Of a stretch of DNA of 64,000 nucleotides, positions 18,034 to 27,957 are shown in pieces. A program made the position numbers and the translations under genes. The notes under the pieces are model-generated. The model was not told the origin of the DNA and did not search any database. It worked only from the letters and a program-made list of their open reading frames with translations. Numbering within the stretch: position 1 is the stretch's first letter; each line of letters opens with the position of its first letter. Source of the stretch: Diplocloster modestus (GTDB taxonomy: Bacteria > Bacillota > Clostridia > Lachnospirales > Lachnospiraceae); assembly GCF_019042245.1 (NCBI RefSeq), contig NZ_JAHQCX010000005.1, forward strand, positions 186,001 to 250,000, in the 5' to 3' direction.

Positions 18034-20928
18034 TTAACCGGCTGTATAAAAACTGATATTCATTTGCAATCCTTTCACTAACATCAGCCGCACACTGGGT
18101 TCTCCCCCCTTATCCCACACAGTTACAGCCTTTTTTTCATAAGCCATGCCGGAATCCCAGGCAGGATCTGCCGATGTGCAGACCGGCGCTGCGTACCGTT
18201 TTCCGTCAACCGCACAGGAATCCCAGGGAAGGCCCGATTTCAGATAGATACTTCTGCTCTCTTCCGGCATAAGGGTCAGCGATACCATCGGTGTATCTTT
18301 TCCTGAAGCCGTACGGTCCCAGCACAGACGGATCACCTGTGCACGGCATCTGGTTCTTACCCCGCACAGCCGCCCCTGCTTCCACTGATCCGGAAGCGCC
18401 GGTAATACTTCCACCTCCTTATCTCCGGAATAGACCAGCGCCTCCAGAATAATTCCGGGATAGGTTATAGCGGCATCCGTACAAAAAGCGCTGCCATGTC
18501 CCTTGTCGTGGGAGGTCATTAAAGAGGTATACTGGTACTCACCTGCCGTCAGCAGATAGAGCTCCTTTTCCAGCTCCTGGGCGGATTTCACCCTGGCCGC
18601 CGCCATCGCTTTATGCAGATGGCCGTGGGCCATGGCGTCATCCGACCGGTTTTGTCTGGTCCTGTTTTGTATCGCTTTGTATATACCGGCTCTTAACCTT
18701 CTGTCCTTCTGTGCTTCATGGGCGGGCCAGGCCCCATATGCGTGGCTCACATGGCGGTGATCGTCATTTTCCATGAATCCGGGCAGTGCCCACTCCTTAA
18801 CCGCTCCATCGTCCGTATAGAGATAATCCGGAATTCTTTCCCGCAGCATCCCCCACTGTGGGCACCACGGCAGCCGGGGAGATACCCGGCTGATTTGTTC
18901 CGCCATATACAGGGAATTGCGCATGGCCGCAATGTCCATGGCCGTGTTGGCTGCCAGTGACAATACCCCGTTATAGTCCAGGCCGCCGGGTGCGTTCTCA
19001 GCAGAATATCCGGGAGTGAGCAGGTAATGGTTATCCTTCTCCCCGATTGCCGTCCCGTCGGCCAGATGAATCTTTTCATTTTTATCGAGATAATATCTGT
19101 CATCCACGTACTGGGTCCAAAAGTTCATTAAACCCCGGAGGAGTGGTACCAGAATATCTTCCTGCAAATCAAACCCATTCTGCCGGATTCTCTTTTGATC
19201 AGCTTTTGAATATCCGCATATGTCAGTAAGCCGGTCCAAGGGCAGATCTTCCCCAAATGGAATCTTCCTGTTTCCAAAACACTGATAGGTTTCAAATACG
19301 GGGATTATCATCCAGTCTGTAACCGCATTGCAGTAAGCATGCGGGTAACCGGGCAGTGAATGGTAGGCCTGTCCGTTCCCGTCGCCGGCAGTATGGACGG
19401 GCGCCTGCAACGCGTTCTCCATACCGTAGATATGCGCCGCGTTGGTCTGCCAGTCCGGCAGCTGGCGCAGCAGGAAATGGATATAGCCTTCCGCCGCCTC
19501 CGGAAGGTTCCCGGTATTCATGGAAGACAATTGCAGATTCAGGTTTGCATTTGTAATAAATCCTCCGTGGAACAGAGGCATCCAGCTTCCTGTCCACATC
19601 CCGCACATACGGGGTACATGGTAACCGCTGGCGCACAGAAGGGCAAACCGTCCATGCCCGAACAATCTTTCCACATATGCTTTATTCATCTGCGCCGTCT
19701 GCCGCTGTTTTTCCATCAGCGCCTCGTTGGTCAGGTTCCTGTCCGCCTTCTCCTCCTGCGTATGGCACAGCTCCAGGCTCACTCTTGAAAATGCCGGTTC
19801 ATGAAGTTTTCTGTGTCCCAGGAGCGCATCCTCGTAGGAAAATATCTTATTTTTTTCATAAGGGCGTGTTTTATCTCTGATCTGTCTTTTCAACTCTTCA
19901 AGCAGAGTATCTTTCACACTCTTTCCATCTTTTAACCCGTGGGCGCAGTGCTCGATACCTGCCGCTAAGATAACAATCCCTGCGCCTTTGACCTGCAGTA
20001 CCGGCGATTCATATCCTCTGATCACCGTATCCTGTTTGTCCGGCATGAATTTTCCACACACCGGGATATCTCTTACATAGTTATCCACATATATTTCCCC
20101 ATCGGTGTAGATACGTACCGCAGTGGCCCAGCCCCCGTCATGAAATTCGCTGGGCGGATTACTCCGGACTCCTCCAATCGGAAACTCCTGATATTTACCG
20201 GTCTGCCATATCCATATTTCCCCGTCCGTATCTACACCTTCCGTGGTAACCGGGGCCGCCGGGATGCCATAGTCGGCCATCGCCTCCTGCTCGATGGACA
20301 TCTCCAAAATATGATCCAGCCCGATCGTAAGGTCTAGTTTATCTGATAAAGAAGCCCCCATCGAGGAGTCTGGGGCCAGAAGTTCTGTTATAACCAGCCG
20401 GTTCTCTCTGGAAGCAAAGGAGCGGGTATTCCATTCCAAGCCGTTCTCATCCTTCCACTGTCCTCCGATCTCTCCGGTCTGGTAGTTCGTATACCTGTTA
20501 TAAGCGGACTGTGCGCGCGGGACAGACGGGCGGATACGAAGCTGCGCGGAGGGATGATACGGTCGTTCATCCGCAGATACTATGTCCTTCACCCCGTATT
20601 CCCTCCGATTCTCCCGGGCCGCTGCCTCCGCCCAGATCCCAACATGGCTGCGCAGTACTGCGTTTCTGCGTTCCTGCCCTAATATCTTCGAATAATCCGG
20701 TACCCTGTAAATCTGGCTGGTGTCCAGCACCAGCTCTGTATCCTGATAGATAATGACATCTTCCCGGGGATCAAAGCTTTCCAACAGTCCGGTCCATCCG
20801 TTGCCGGCCGCCAGCGCGTTCCTCCACGCGTTAAGCCCCGCCTGCCCTTTTCCGATCACCGGGAAACTGTCGGAATCAAATCCGCTCATTCCGTTCCTGC
20901 CATATTGCCAGTGCATTTTCTCCTGCAT
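18034..20928 (-). CDS. GH95-family glycosidase (alpha-L-fucosidase/galactosidase-like)
   Basis: 964 residues, no signal peptide, start ATG 20928 with AAGGAGG 12 nt upstream. The order N-terminal beta-sandwich, alpha/alpha barrel (CGMWTGSWMPLFHGGFITNANLNLQ resembles the GH95 GxWN..NINLEMNY region), and C-terminal beta part (ALPDQWKQGRLCGVRTR matches the family's LP..W..G...GLRARGG-type end) supports GH95. Known members act on alpha-L-fucosides or alpha-L-galactosides. 17 nt separate it from the permease gene upstream, and it is probably co-transcribed with GH39. Confidence 0.82.
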   Translation of the reverse strand: MQEKMHWQYGRNGMSGFDSDSFPVIGKGQAGLNAWRNALAAGNGWTGLLESFDPREDVIIYQDTELVLDTSQIYRVPDYSKILGQERRNAVLRSHVGIWAEAAARENRREYGVKDIVSADERPYHPSAQLRIRPSVPRAQSAYNRYTNYQTGEIGGQWKDENGLEWNTRSFASRENRLVITELLAPDSSMGASLSDKLDLTIGLDHILEMSIEQEAMADYGIPAAPVTTEGVDTDGEIWIWQTGKYQEFPIGGVRSNPPSEFHDGGWATAVRIYTDGEIYVDNYVRDIPVCGKFMPDKQDTVIRGYESPVLQVKGAGIVILAAGIEHCAHGLKDGKSVKDTLLEELKRQIRDKTRPYEKNKIFSYEDALLGHRKLHEPAFSRVSLELCHTQEEKADRNLTNEALMEKQRQTAQMNKAYVERLFGHGRFALLCASGYHVPRMCGMWTGSWMPLFHGGFITNANLNLQLSSMNTGNLPEAAEGYIHFLLRQLPDWQTNAAHIYGMENALQAPVHTAGDGNGQAYHSLPGYPHAYCNAVTDWMIIPVFETYQCFGNRKIPFGEDLPLDRLTDICGYSKADQKRIRQNGFDLQEDILVPLLRGLMNFWTQYVDDRYYLDKNEKIHLADGTAIGEKDNHYLLTPGYSAENAPGGLDYNGVLSLAANTAMDIAAMRNSLYMAEQISRVSPRLPWCPQWGMLRERIPDYLYTDDGAVKEWALPGFMENDDHRHVSHAYGAWPAHEAQKDRRLRAGIYKAIQNRTRQNRSDDAMAHGHLHKAMAAARVKSAQELEKELYLLTAGEYQYTSLMTSHDKGHGSAFCTDAAITYPGIILEALVYSGDKEVEVLPALPDQWKQGRLCGVRTRCRAQVIRLCWDRTASGKDTPMVSLTLMPEESRSIYLKSGLPWDSCAVDGKRYAAPVCTSADPAWDSGMAYEKKAVTVWDKGGEPSVRLMLVKGLQMNISFYTAG

Positions 20929-20945
20929 CTTATGGTTTTCCCTCC

Positions 20946-21788
20946 TTATCCCTTTACGGCTCCCATCGTCATTCCCTTCATAATATGCTTACTGAAAACA
21001 GCGTATAGAATTAAGATCGGCGCGATACTGATCACCAGCGCAGCAAAATACAGCGTATAATTAAAAGAGTGCGCCTGCCCGAAGAACCGGATTCCTATGG
21101 ATATGGTCCGCAGGTTCTCATCCCCGATCAGTATCAGAGAAAATGGATACTCGTTCCATGCGCTGATAAAAGAGGTAATTACCACAACGGATACGATCGG
21201 CTTGCACAGCGGGAAAATAACCCGCCACATCATCTGAAAAAAATTACAGCCCTCCATATACGCAGCCTCATCCAGTTCCCGGGGAATGGTCTTAATGAAA
21301 TTTTCCATCAGCAGGACCGACAGCGGCATGGCAAAGGACACATAGGGAAACAGCAGCGTAAACCAGTGGTTTAACAGGTTCAGCTTTTTGAATTCAATAA
21401 ACACCGGCACCATCAGTGAAAGAATCGGAATCACCATACCGGAGATAAATAGAAGATAAATCAGACGGGACCCGAAAAAGCGGTAACGGGATACCATAAA
21501 TCCAACCGTAAAGGAAAACGCAATCGTCAGTATCACCGTAAGAATACTCAAATAACCGGAATTCAGGAAACAGTGCCACAAGTCTCCGGTCTGCAGCGCC
21601 TCCACATAGTTATGAAAAGCGGGCTTCGTCGCCAGGCCGATCACGCTTTGCATAAAGTCCTTATTATCCCGAAGGGAGGAATTGATCATCCAGAGAATCG
21701 GCAGGATACAGCTCAGGGAAAACAGCATGACTGCCAGATTAACGAGAAAATGGAAACAGGTATTTCCCGCCTTTTTCACTCTATTCAT
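20946..21788 (-). CDS. CUT1 sugar ABC transporter permease (MalG type)
   Basis: 280 residues, about six membrane segments, EAA motif LDEAAYMEGCNFFQMMWRV, C-terminus MKGMTMGAVKG. Start ATG 21788 behind GGAGGGAAACGC, overlapping the upstream permease by 8 nt. Partner of that permease and of the SBP at 22803-24212. Confidence 0.93.
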   Translation of the reverse strand: MNRVKKAGNTCFHFLVNLAVMLFSLSCILPILWMINSSLRDNKDFMQSVIGLATKPAFHNYVEALQTGDLWHCFLNSGYLSILTVILTIAFSFTVGFMVSRYRFFGSRLIYLLFISGMVIPILSLMVPVFIEFKKLNLLNHWFTLLFPYVSFAMPLSVLLMENFIKTIPRELDEAAYMEGCNFFQMMWRVIFPLCKPIVSVVVITSFISAWNEYPFSLILIGDENLRTISIGIRFFGQAHSFNYTLYFAALVISIAPILILYAVFSKHIMKGMTMGAVKG

Positions 21789-22668
21789 AGCGTTTCCCTC
21801 CTAACAGCAGTTTGCTTCCCAGTGTCAGCAGCAGCGAGATCACCAGGATCATAACGGCCAGCGCGCAGCCGTATCCCATCTTCATCATGGAAAAGCTGAC
21901 ATCGTAATTATACAGGGACAATACCATCGAGGAATTCCCCGGTCCGCCGCCCGTCATAACGGAGATATGATCAAAGGTCTTAAAGGAACCGGCGATACAG
22001 ATCATGATGCATACTTTAAGGGTGTCATAGATCATAGGGATGGTGATATAGATACTTCTCTTCCAGCCGCTGGCACCGTCCACCTCCGCCATCTCCAGGA
22101 TATCCTTCGGGACCGACGCGATGGCGCTGGTCATGATCACGAGATAGTAACCCACGAATTGCCAGATCACCGGAACCGCCACGCTGAACAGCACGATCTT
22201 CGGGTCGTCCAGCCAGGGCCGGATCCAGTCCTCCCTGCCGATGGCGCGCAGGAACTCGTTTAAGATCCCTGCCTGGTTACTGTAGATGATCTGCCACAGC
22301 AGGCCGATAACCACCGCCGAGATGATATTCGTGATAAACATCACCCTTCTGTGGAATTCCGTCATCTTCATCCACTTCATCGTGAAGAACAGGGTAAACA
22401 CAAAGGCGATCCCCACCTGTCCCACCACCATGAGCAGGGTAAACACCGCAGTATTGCGGAAGGAAAGCCAGAACGTGTCATCTCGCAAGATATCCAGATA
22501 ATTCTGAATTCCGAGGAACGTCATACTTTTCCCCCCGGACCATTTAAACAGACTGTAATAAGCCGCAAAAAAGATAGGAATAATCACCATAAACACATAT
22601 ACGCCCACAGGCAGCAGCAGTACGGTTCCGATCTTCCACCCCTTCGGCTGTAACGGATTCTTTCTCAT
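21781..22668 (-). CDS. CUT1 sugar ABC transporter permease (MalF/UgpA type)
   Basis: 295 residues, about six membrane segments; EAA motif LEMAEVDGASGWKRSIYITIP. Start ATG 22668 preceded by AGGAGGAGAG. 134 nt with a terminator-like hairpin separate it from the SBP gene, so fewer permease than SBP copies are expected. Confidence 0.93.
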   Translation of the reverse strand: MRKNPLQPKGWKIGTVLLLPVGVYVFMVIIPIFFAAYYSLFKWSGGKSMTFLGIQNYLDILRDDTFWLSFRNTAVFTLLMVVGQVGIAFVFTLFFTMKWMKMTEFHRRVMFITNIISAVVIGLLWQIIYSNQAGILNEFLRAIGREDWIRPWLDDPKIVLFSVAVPVIWQFVGYYLVIMTSAIASVPKDILEMAEVDGASGWKRSIYITIPMIYDTLKVCIMICIAGSFKTFDHISVMTGGGPGNSSMVLSLYNYDVSFSMMKMGYGCALAVMILVISLLLTLGSKLLLGGKRYE

Positions 22669-22736
22669 CCTCTCTCCTCCTTTGGATTTTCTGTTCAGAA
22701 TTTAATTCAGAAGGAACTATTTTCCTCCTTTTGGGC

Positions 22737-22770
22737 AAAAAGAGAGCAGGCAGATTTTCACCACCTGCTC
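22737..22770 (-). terminator. Leaky intrinsic terminator between SBP and permease genes
   Basis: On the minus-strand message GAGCAGG (22764-22770) pairs with CCTGCTC (22744-22750), followed by TCTTTTTG. The seven-pair stem plus T-run looks like a weak terminator, which would let part of the transcripts read into the permeases. Confidence 0.65.
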
Positions 22771-22802
22771 CCGCCAATATATTCGGTTCGCTTAATTTCC
22801 TT

Positions 22803-24212
22803 CTACTGCTGTCCTTCCTCATAGGCAGCCTGGAGCTTTTCAGCCAGCTGTTCCGGGGTTAATGTGCCAATCAGCAGTTCCTGATAACCGTCTTCCGCCG
22901 CGGATACATAAGTCGCGTTGAACTGTATCTCAGGATTCGGCACTACTTCATAATTTTCAAACATGGCAAACATCTGCTGTACCAGTTCACTCTGTCCGGA
23001 ACTATCATATTCCGCCGTCTTTGCACAAGGTATGGAACCGCCCTTTGCGATCTGAGCCTGGACATCCGGATCCGACAGACTCTTTACGAAATCCAGAGCG
23101 ATGGCTTTCTCTTCCCCTTCTAACGCGCTGCTCACCGACACGCCCCAGCCTTGTCCGCCAGACATGTATTTCGCATTTTCCGGTTTTTCTGCGGTTCCGG
23201 GGAACATGGCCACCGCGGAGTTGGCAAGAACATCTTCCGAGGCATTGTTGACCACATTTCCGGAAATCCAGAAACCGCCCATCAGCATTGCCGCCTTGCC
23301 GCTGTAATAATAAGAGTTGGCAAGCAGTTCTTCCTGACTGTTCACATCCTCGTTAAACATACCCATATCCGCTAATTTCTTCATTTCCGTAATCGCCTGT
23401 ACCATGCAGTCGTCTGTGAATTTCGCACCTTTGCCGTCTTTCAGGCTCTCGTACCAGTCCAGATCCACATAACGGAACAGCACGCTTGGCATAACCTGGC
23501 TGGACACCATATAGCCCTGTTTATTGCCGCAGGCCACCGGGATATAGCCTTTGCCCTTTATCAGAGACACCGCCTGTTCGAATTCTTCTACCGTTTTCGG
23601 GAACTCCTTCAGGCCGCATTCCTCGAAAATTGCCTTGTTGTAGACAATCATACTGGCTACGATCATCGACTGGGGAACACCCAGGATCTTTCCGTCAAAG
23701 GTATAATCATTGAAGGCCCCTTCCACCATCCTGCCGCTCCATTCCGAATCTGCGGACACTTCCGGCGCCAGATCCAGAATCTGCTCGTTCTCATACATGG
23801 AAGGCATCAGTCCCGGCAGTGTCTGGAAGATATCCGGCAGGGAATTGGTGGCCATTAATGTCTTAAGCTTATCCTCATATAAATCATGGGCGACCACTTC
23901 CACATTCAGTTCCAGATCCGGATATGTTTCCTGGAGCTTCTGAAGCATCTCATTCCCGGTTTTGGCGGAAATATCATTATCGTCACTCCAGGTTACCATC
24001 ACGGACAGCGAGCAGTCTTTTCCGGTTCCAGCCTGGTTTTCTGCCGGATCTGTAGTCTCCCCGGCGGCATCCTGCGCGCCATCTGCTGCCTGCTGATTTT
24101 CCTGCGCAGCCGGTGTGGACGCCGCCTCCTGTGTGTCTGATTTACTGCCGCAGGCCGTCATCGAAACTGCCATGACCAGGGTCAGTAAAACTGCAATCAC
24201 TTTTCTCTTCAT
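22803..24212 (-). CDS. CUT1 extracellular sugar-binding lipoprotein
   Basis: 469 residues from ATG 24212, which has GGAGG 8 nt upstream; an in-frame ATG at 24230 would put that site inside the gene. Lipoprotein signal with lipobox MTAC, an Ala/Gln/Glu-rich linker, then a solute-binding family 1 fold (LMATNSLPDIFQTLPGLMPS; SGGQGWGVS). Sits directly downstream of its two-component genes and upstream of its permeases. Confidence 0.93.
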   Translation of the reverse strand: MKRKVIAVLLTLVMAVSMTACGSKSDTQEAASTPAAQENQQAADGAQDAAGETTDPAENQAGTGKDCSLSVMVTWSDDNDISAKTGNEMLQKLQETYPDLELNVEVVAHDLYEDKLKTLMATNSLPDIFQTLPGLMPSMYENEQILDLAPEVSADSEWSGRMVEGAFNDYTFDGKILGVPQSMIVASMIVYNKAIFEECGLKEFPKTVEEFEQAVSLIKGKGYIPVACGNKQGYMVSSQVMPSVLFRYVDLDWYESLKDGKGAKFTDDCMVQAITEMKKLADMGMFNEDVNSQEELLANSYYYSGKAAMLMGGFWISGNVVNNASEDVLANSAVAMFPGTAEKPENAKYMSGGQGWGVSVSSALEGEEKAIALDFVKSLSDPDVQAQIAKGGSIPCAKTAEYDSSGQSELVQQMFAMFENYEVVPNPEIQFNATYVSAAEDGYQELLIGTLTPEQLAEKLQAAYEEGQQ

Positions 24213-24265
24213 TTCTTTTCCCTCCACCATTTTTCACATGTTTTCGTGTTGCTTTGATAGTCTTA

Positions 24266-24294
24266 ATTATAGGGAAAGCTCCTTATTATTCACA
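24266..24294 (-). promoter_or_regulatory. Candidate activator-dependent promoter of the GH95/GH39 operon
   Basis: TATAAT (24266-24271) with a poor -35 (TGTGAA, 24289-24294) at 17-bp spacing, about 54 nt before the SBP start. A consensus -10 with a weak -35 fits activation by an AraC-type regulator. Confidence 0.5.
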
Positions 24295-24332
24295 CCAAAA
24301 AAACAATAAAAACTCCAGAATTTCTGCTCTCT

Positions 24333-26078
24333 TTATAGAAATCCAGGCTGTCGGATCATGGCGGTGGTCCATCCCCTCTCATCCGTCTCATAGTGAAGCC
24401 CGTAGCGTTCTCCGAATCTGAGTTGAATCCGGTTGTTCACATTCTTTATAGCAAAACAGGATTTTCCGGCCGAATCGTCCTCATTTTCCAGAAGGATTTC
24501 ATTTAACCGGGCACAGTCGGCCCCCACGCCGTCGTCGCTGACCCTCACGATCAGTTCCTGATTTTCCTTATAGATCCGTATCCGGATCGTTCCTTCCGCA
24601 TCTTTGGGGATCATCCCGTGCAAAATAGAATTTTCCACGATAGGCTGCAGGATAAACCGGAGAGTCCGGCACTGTCTGGTCTCCTCATCCACTTCAAATT
24701 GAAAATGGACCGTGTCCTCCAGCCGGATTTTCTGAATGACCAAATAATTGTCCAGATAATCTAGTTCTTCCCCCACGGTCACGATTTCATTGACATTTCC
24801 CAGGCTCAAGCGGTAAAGCCTGCTCATAGCCAGGATGATCTCGCCGGTCTTAGGGGCCTCCTCAAGCCTGCTCAGCCAGTAGGCCGTATCCAGATTATTA
24901 TAAAGGGAATGGGGATTAATCTGGGCCTGAAGCGCGGCGAACTCCGCTTCCTTTAATTCTATTTTCTTCCGGGCAAGCTCATCCGCCAGCTTATCAATGT
25001 AGCCGGACATGTTATTATAGGTATCTACCAGAACCCCAACTTCGTCGTTCGAAGGCATCATCTCAATATGTTTCATATCCATGACCTTCAGACGGCCCGT
25101 CAGTTCCACCAGAGGCTTGGTACAGATCCTGGAAAACAGATAGGCGCAGCCGACGCACAGAATCACGCTGATCAGGAGGCTGCCGGTCAGGATCCGCTTC
25201 AGCACCACGCTGTCGCTTAATACATATTTGACCGGAACCACATTGACCAGGGTCCACGGGCTGTCGTCGACCTGATACAGGGTTACAATACAGGGCTGTC
25301 CGCCGACGGTCTTCTCCATCCTGACGCTCTCCCGGTTCATCTCCTCCAGGATCTCCTGGGGCGCCCTGCTCCCCAGTATGTTCATATCTTCGGATGCTAT
25401 GATATCACCTTCTTTATCGATCATATAGGTGACATTATTCTTATCGGCGATCTGATCCGCGAAAGATTTGGACAGTTCCTGCACCAGGATCTCTATCCGC
25501 ATAGTAGCCAGCTTTTTCCCGGAATTCATATCGTTGACGGCCCGGACCATAGATATGGTCTTCTCGCTTTGGTTCAGTCCGTCCCACTGTTCAATATCCG
25601 TTACCCAGGTGAGCCGTCCTTTTAACTGGTCCGCGTCCTTTTTCATCTGCTCCTTCATGGGGGTTTCCCGGTTGGTACCTACGAAAACCGTTTCCCCCCA
25701 CAGATTCTCTATGGATATTCCGGAGATATAATCCTTGTTTCCCACACAAAATGACAGTCTCTTCTGCAGCGCGATCCGCTTAAGATCCATGGCGTCGTCC
25801 GGTTCCTCCCCCATTTTCAACCAGTCTCTTACAATATCGTCCTGGATCAGAAGCACAGACAGGTCATCCACATATTGAAGAATGGTCTCCACATTAGTGC
25901 CGATATGTGCCAGTGTATTCAACTTGGCTGCGCTCTCATTTTTCTTGACGATATTGGCCGACTGGGTAAACAGCATGGTTCCCACGATCAGCATGGGAAG
26001 AATCGCGATGGCTACTGCGGTGAGAAATACTTTATAGCTGAGGCTGAACATTCTCTTTTTGTTTTTCTTCCGTTTCAT
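24333..26078 (-). CDS. YesM-type sensor histidine kinase (variant H-box)
   Basis: 581 residues from ATG 26078, whose ATGA overlaps the stop of the response-regulator gene; the frame is open further up but lies inside that gene. Membrane segments near 15-37 and 290-312 flank a large sensor domain; HAMP, then QINPHSLYNN with H390, where most relatives have NPHFLYN; HATPase_c with VENSILHGM and SDDGVGAD. It partners the regulator upstream; order regulator-kinase is reversed compared with the pair at 13350-16206. Confidence 0.9.
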   Translation of the reverse strand: MKRKKNKKRMFSLSYKVFLTAVAIAILPMLIVGTMLFTQSANIVKKNESAAKLNTLAHIGTNVETILQYVDDLSVLLIQDDIVRDWLKMGEEPDDAMDLKRIALQKRLSFCVGNKDYISGISIENLWGETVFVGTNRETPMKEQMKKDADQLKGRLTWVTDIEQWDGLNQSEKTISMVRAVNDMNSGKKLATMRIEILVQELSKSFADQIADKNNVTYMIDKEGDIIASEDMNILGSRAPQEILEEMNRESVRMEKTVGGQPCIVTLYQVDDSPWTLVNVVPVKYVLSDSVVLKRILTGSLLISVILCVGCAYLFSRICTKPLVELTGRLKVMDMKHIEMMPSNDEVGVLVDTYNNMSGYIDKLADELARKKIELKEAEFAALQAQINPHSLYNNLDTAYWLSRLEEAPKTGEIILAMSRLYRLSLGNVNEIVTVGEELDYLDNYLVIQKIRLEDTVHFQFEVDEETRQCRTLRFILQPIVENSILHGMIPKDAEGTIRIRIYKENQELIVRVSDDGVGADCARLNEILLENEDDSAGKSCFAIKNVNNRIQLRFGERYGLHYETDERGWTTAMIRQPGFL

Positions 26079-27691
26079 GGCAGAGTACGCTCCATCTTTT
26101 CTCTGAACTGGCGGGGGGAACATTTTTCATATTTTTTAAAAATGAAACTAAAATATTTATAATTCTGATATCCGCACAGCTCGGCTATTTCATAAGTTTT
26201 CAAATGCTTCTCCCGGAACAGAAGCTTTGCTTTGCTGATCCGGTACTGGTTCAGATAATCTGCGAAATGCACTCCGGTCTCCTGGTAGAAAACACGGCTG
26301 AAATAATTAGGCGTGACATAGACCAGGTCAGCCAGCTGCTCCACCCGTATTTCCGACTGATAGTGGCTGGCCACATATTGAATCGCAGTGGCTACCACGC
26401 TGCTGTAGGAAAAGGTATTCATGGATTTTAACTGCTGAACCAGCTTTTCCATGAAGTCCTTTAGCCAGATCCGGATGTCATTCATCACACGGCAGTTATT
26501 CAGCTCGTCCAGAATACTGGCATTCTTGCCTAGGATGTCCTGGAAATCCACGCCCATATTTTCCACGGACAGCAGGGCCACGATGACCTGGCGGACCGCC
26601 AGATTTTTCAATTGCTCGTAGTTGGCGTTGTGTTCCCGTACCTTTTGAAAGATCTGATCGATCACTTCCGCTGTCTTCCCTGAATCCAGCCCTTTGATCC
26701 CGTCCAGCAGCATCTGTTCCTCCGCCTTCAGGTCGATATTCATATTCTCTCCGGGGGCTTCGATCTCCGAGAATTTGATGATCGCCCCCTGCCTCTGGCC
26801 GCTCTTCATCTTTAATGCGGTCATGGCTTTGGTAAAAGAATCCGGGACGCATTCGAGCTTCTCCTGGACATCTCCGATGGACACTGTAACGGAGGTATTC
26901 AGCATAACTTTCGTTTTCTTCTGCATTGTACGGCAGTCTTCCGTAATGTTCTGTCCGCCGGTTACATCCCGGTTCACTATACCGCAGAGGTAGTTATCGT
27001 GTGTAAAGAACGCCCTGGCTTTGTATGTATTCCAAAAGATCCGGTCAAACAGATCTCCTATTTTCTCATGCATTTTTTTCAGCTGCTGGTTGCTGTTGGA
27101 CGGGACGATGGCCGAATAGTCATCGATATCCACCACGATCACCTGATAGGCGGGGCCTTTAAAGTCCAGTTGAAGTTCTTTGGCCCTGTGATGGAATTCA
27201 TCATCTATGGGAATCTGTCCCTCAAGGACCTGCTGCAGAAAATAAGTCCGTATGATATCGATGCTTCCGCTCATTATTTTATTCTTTTCTTCGATCTGCC
27301 GGAAAATCTCCTGTTCCTCCTGTATCTTTTCCTTTACCTCCAGGATGTTTTCCATCATTTCTTCCGCCTTCACCGGCTTCAACAAATAATTTTTCACGCC
27401 CAGCCGCAGTGCCTCTCTGGCATAATCAAACTCACTGTAGCCGGTTAAGATGAGAATCCGGACCTCCGGCATGGTTTCACTTAAGATCCTGGCTAACTCC
27501 AGGCCGTCCATCACCGGCATCTTGATATCAATGATCGCGATCTGAGGATGCTTTTCCTGTATCACCTGCAGGCCGGTTTTACCGTTGGAGGCCTCCCCGA
27601 CGATCTCACACCCGATTTTTTCCCAGTCAATGGATTTTATGATTCCCTTGCGAACGATCATGTCATCATCTACTACCACGATATCAAGCAT
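26075..27691 (-). CDS. YesN-type response regulator with AraC HTH
   Basis: 538 residues, longer than the 354-residue relative at 15142 because of a middle region (about 130-400) that resembles the GGDEF-like linker often found in long YesN proteins. Receiver D55 in IIDIKMPVMDG; C-terminal AraC HTH (VEQLADLVYVTPNYFSRVF; IAELCGYQNYKYFSFIFKK). First gene of the array that includes SBP, permeases, GH95 and GH39, which it probably controls. Confidence 0.92.
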   Translation of the reverse strand: MLDIVVVDDDMIVRKGIIKSIDWEKIGCEIVGEASNGKTGLQVIQEKHPQIAIIDIKMPVMDGLELARILSETMPEVRILILTGYSEFDYAREALRLGVKNYLLKPVKAEEMMENILEVKEKIQEEQEIFRQIEEKNKIMSGSIDIIRTYFLQQVLEGQIPIDDEFHHRAKELQLDFKGPAYQVIVVDIDDYSAIVPSNSNQQLKKMHEKIGDLFDRIFWNTYKARAFFTHDNYLCGIVNRDVTGGQNITEDCRTMQKKTKVMLNTSVTVSIGDVQEKLECVPDSFTKAMTALKMKSGQRQGAIIKFSEIEAPGENMNIDLKAEEQMLLDGIKGLDSGKTAEVIDQIFQKVREHNANYEQLKNLAVRQVIVALLSVENMGVDFQDILGKNASILDELNNCRVMNDIRIWLKDFMEKLVQQLKSMNTFSYSSVVATAIQYVASHYQSEIRVEQLADLVYVTPNYFSRVFYQETGVHFADYLNQYRISKAKLLFREKHLKTYEIAELCGYQNYKYFSFIFKKYEKCSPRQFREKMERTLP

Positions 27692-27738
27692 AATCCTTAC
27701 CTCTCTCCTCTTTCCGTGACAAACGGTTTCTTAGATTA

Positions 27739-27767
27739 AGACTACGCTATAGGAAAATCCCTGTCAA
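27739..27767 (-). promoter_or_regulatory. Promoter of the regulator/kinase genes
   Basis: TTGACA (27762-27767), 17-bp spacer, TAGTCT (27739-27744), about 48 nt before the regulator start. Perfect -35, weak -10. Confidence 0.5.
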
Positions 27768-27859
27768 GATATGGCATATTTTGCCTGGAGGGAACTGCCG
27801 GAAGAGAGGGGACTGGCTTCTTGCGCCAGTAAAGTCAGACCGCCGGATACAAAAGACGC

Positions 27860-27933
27860 AAGGTGCCTGTCCCCGGATGCCAGCTACGAATCGATATACC
27901 TCATTCGAATCTGCTTCCAGGGACAGGCACCTT
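27860..27933. repeat. 74-nt imperfect inverted repeat with AAGGTGCCTGTCCC ends
   Basis: AAGGTGCCTGTCCC (27860-27873) is complementary to GGGACAGGCACCTT (27920-27933); pairing continues with mismatches to CGAAT/ATTCG. It lies in the gene-free stretch 27692-28191, looks like a small non-autonomous palindromic element, and neighbours a gene remnant. Confidence 0.75.
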
Positions 27934-27957
27934 CTTCTTCCCTGCCAATCCTCCCAA

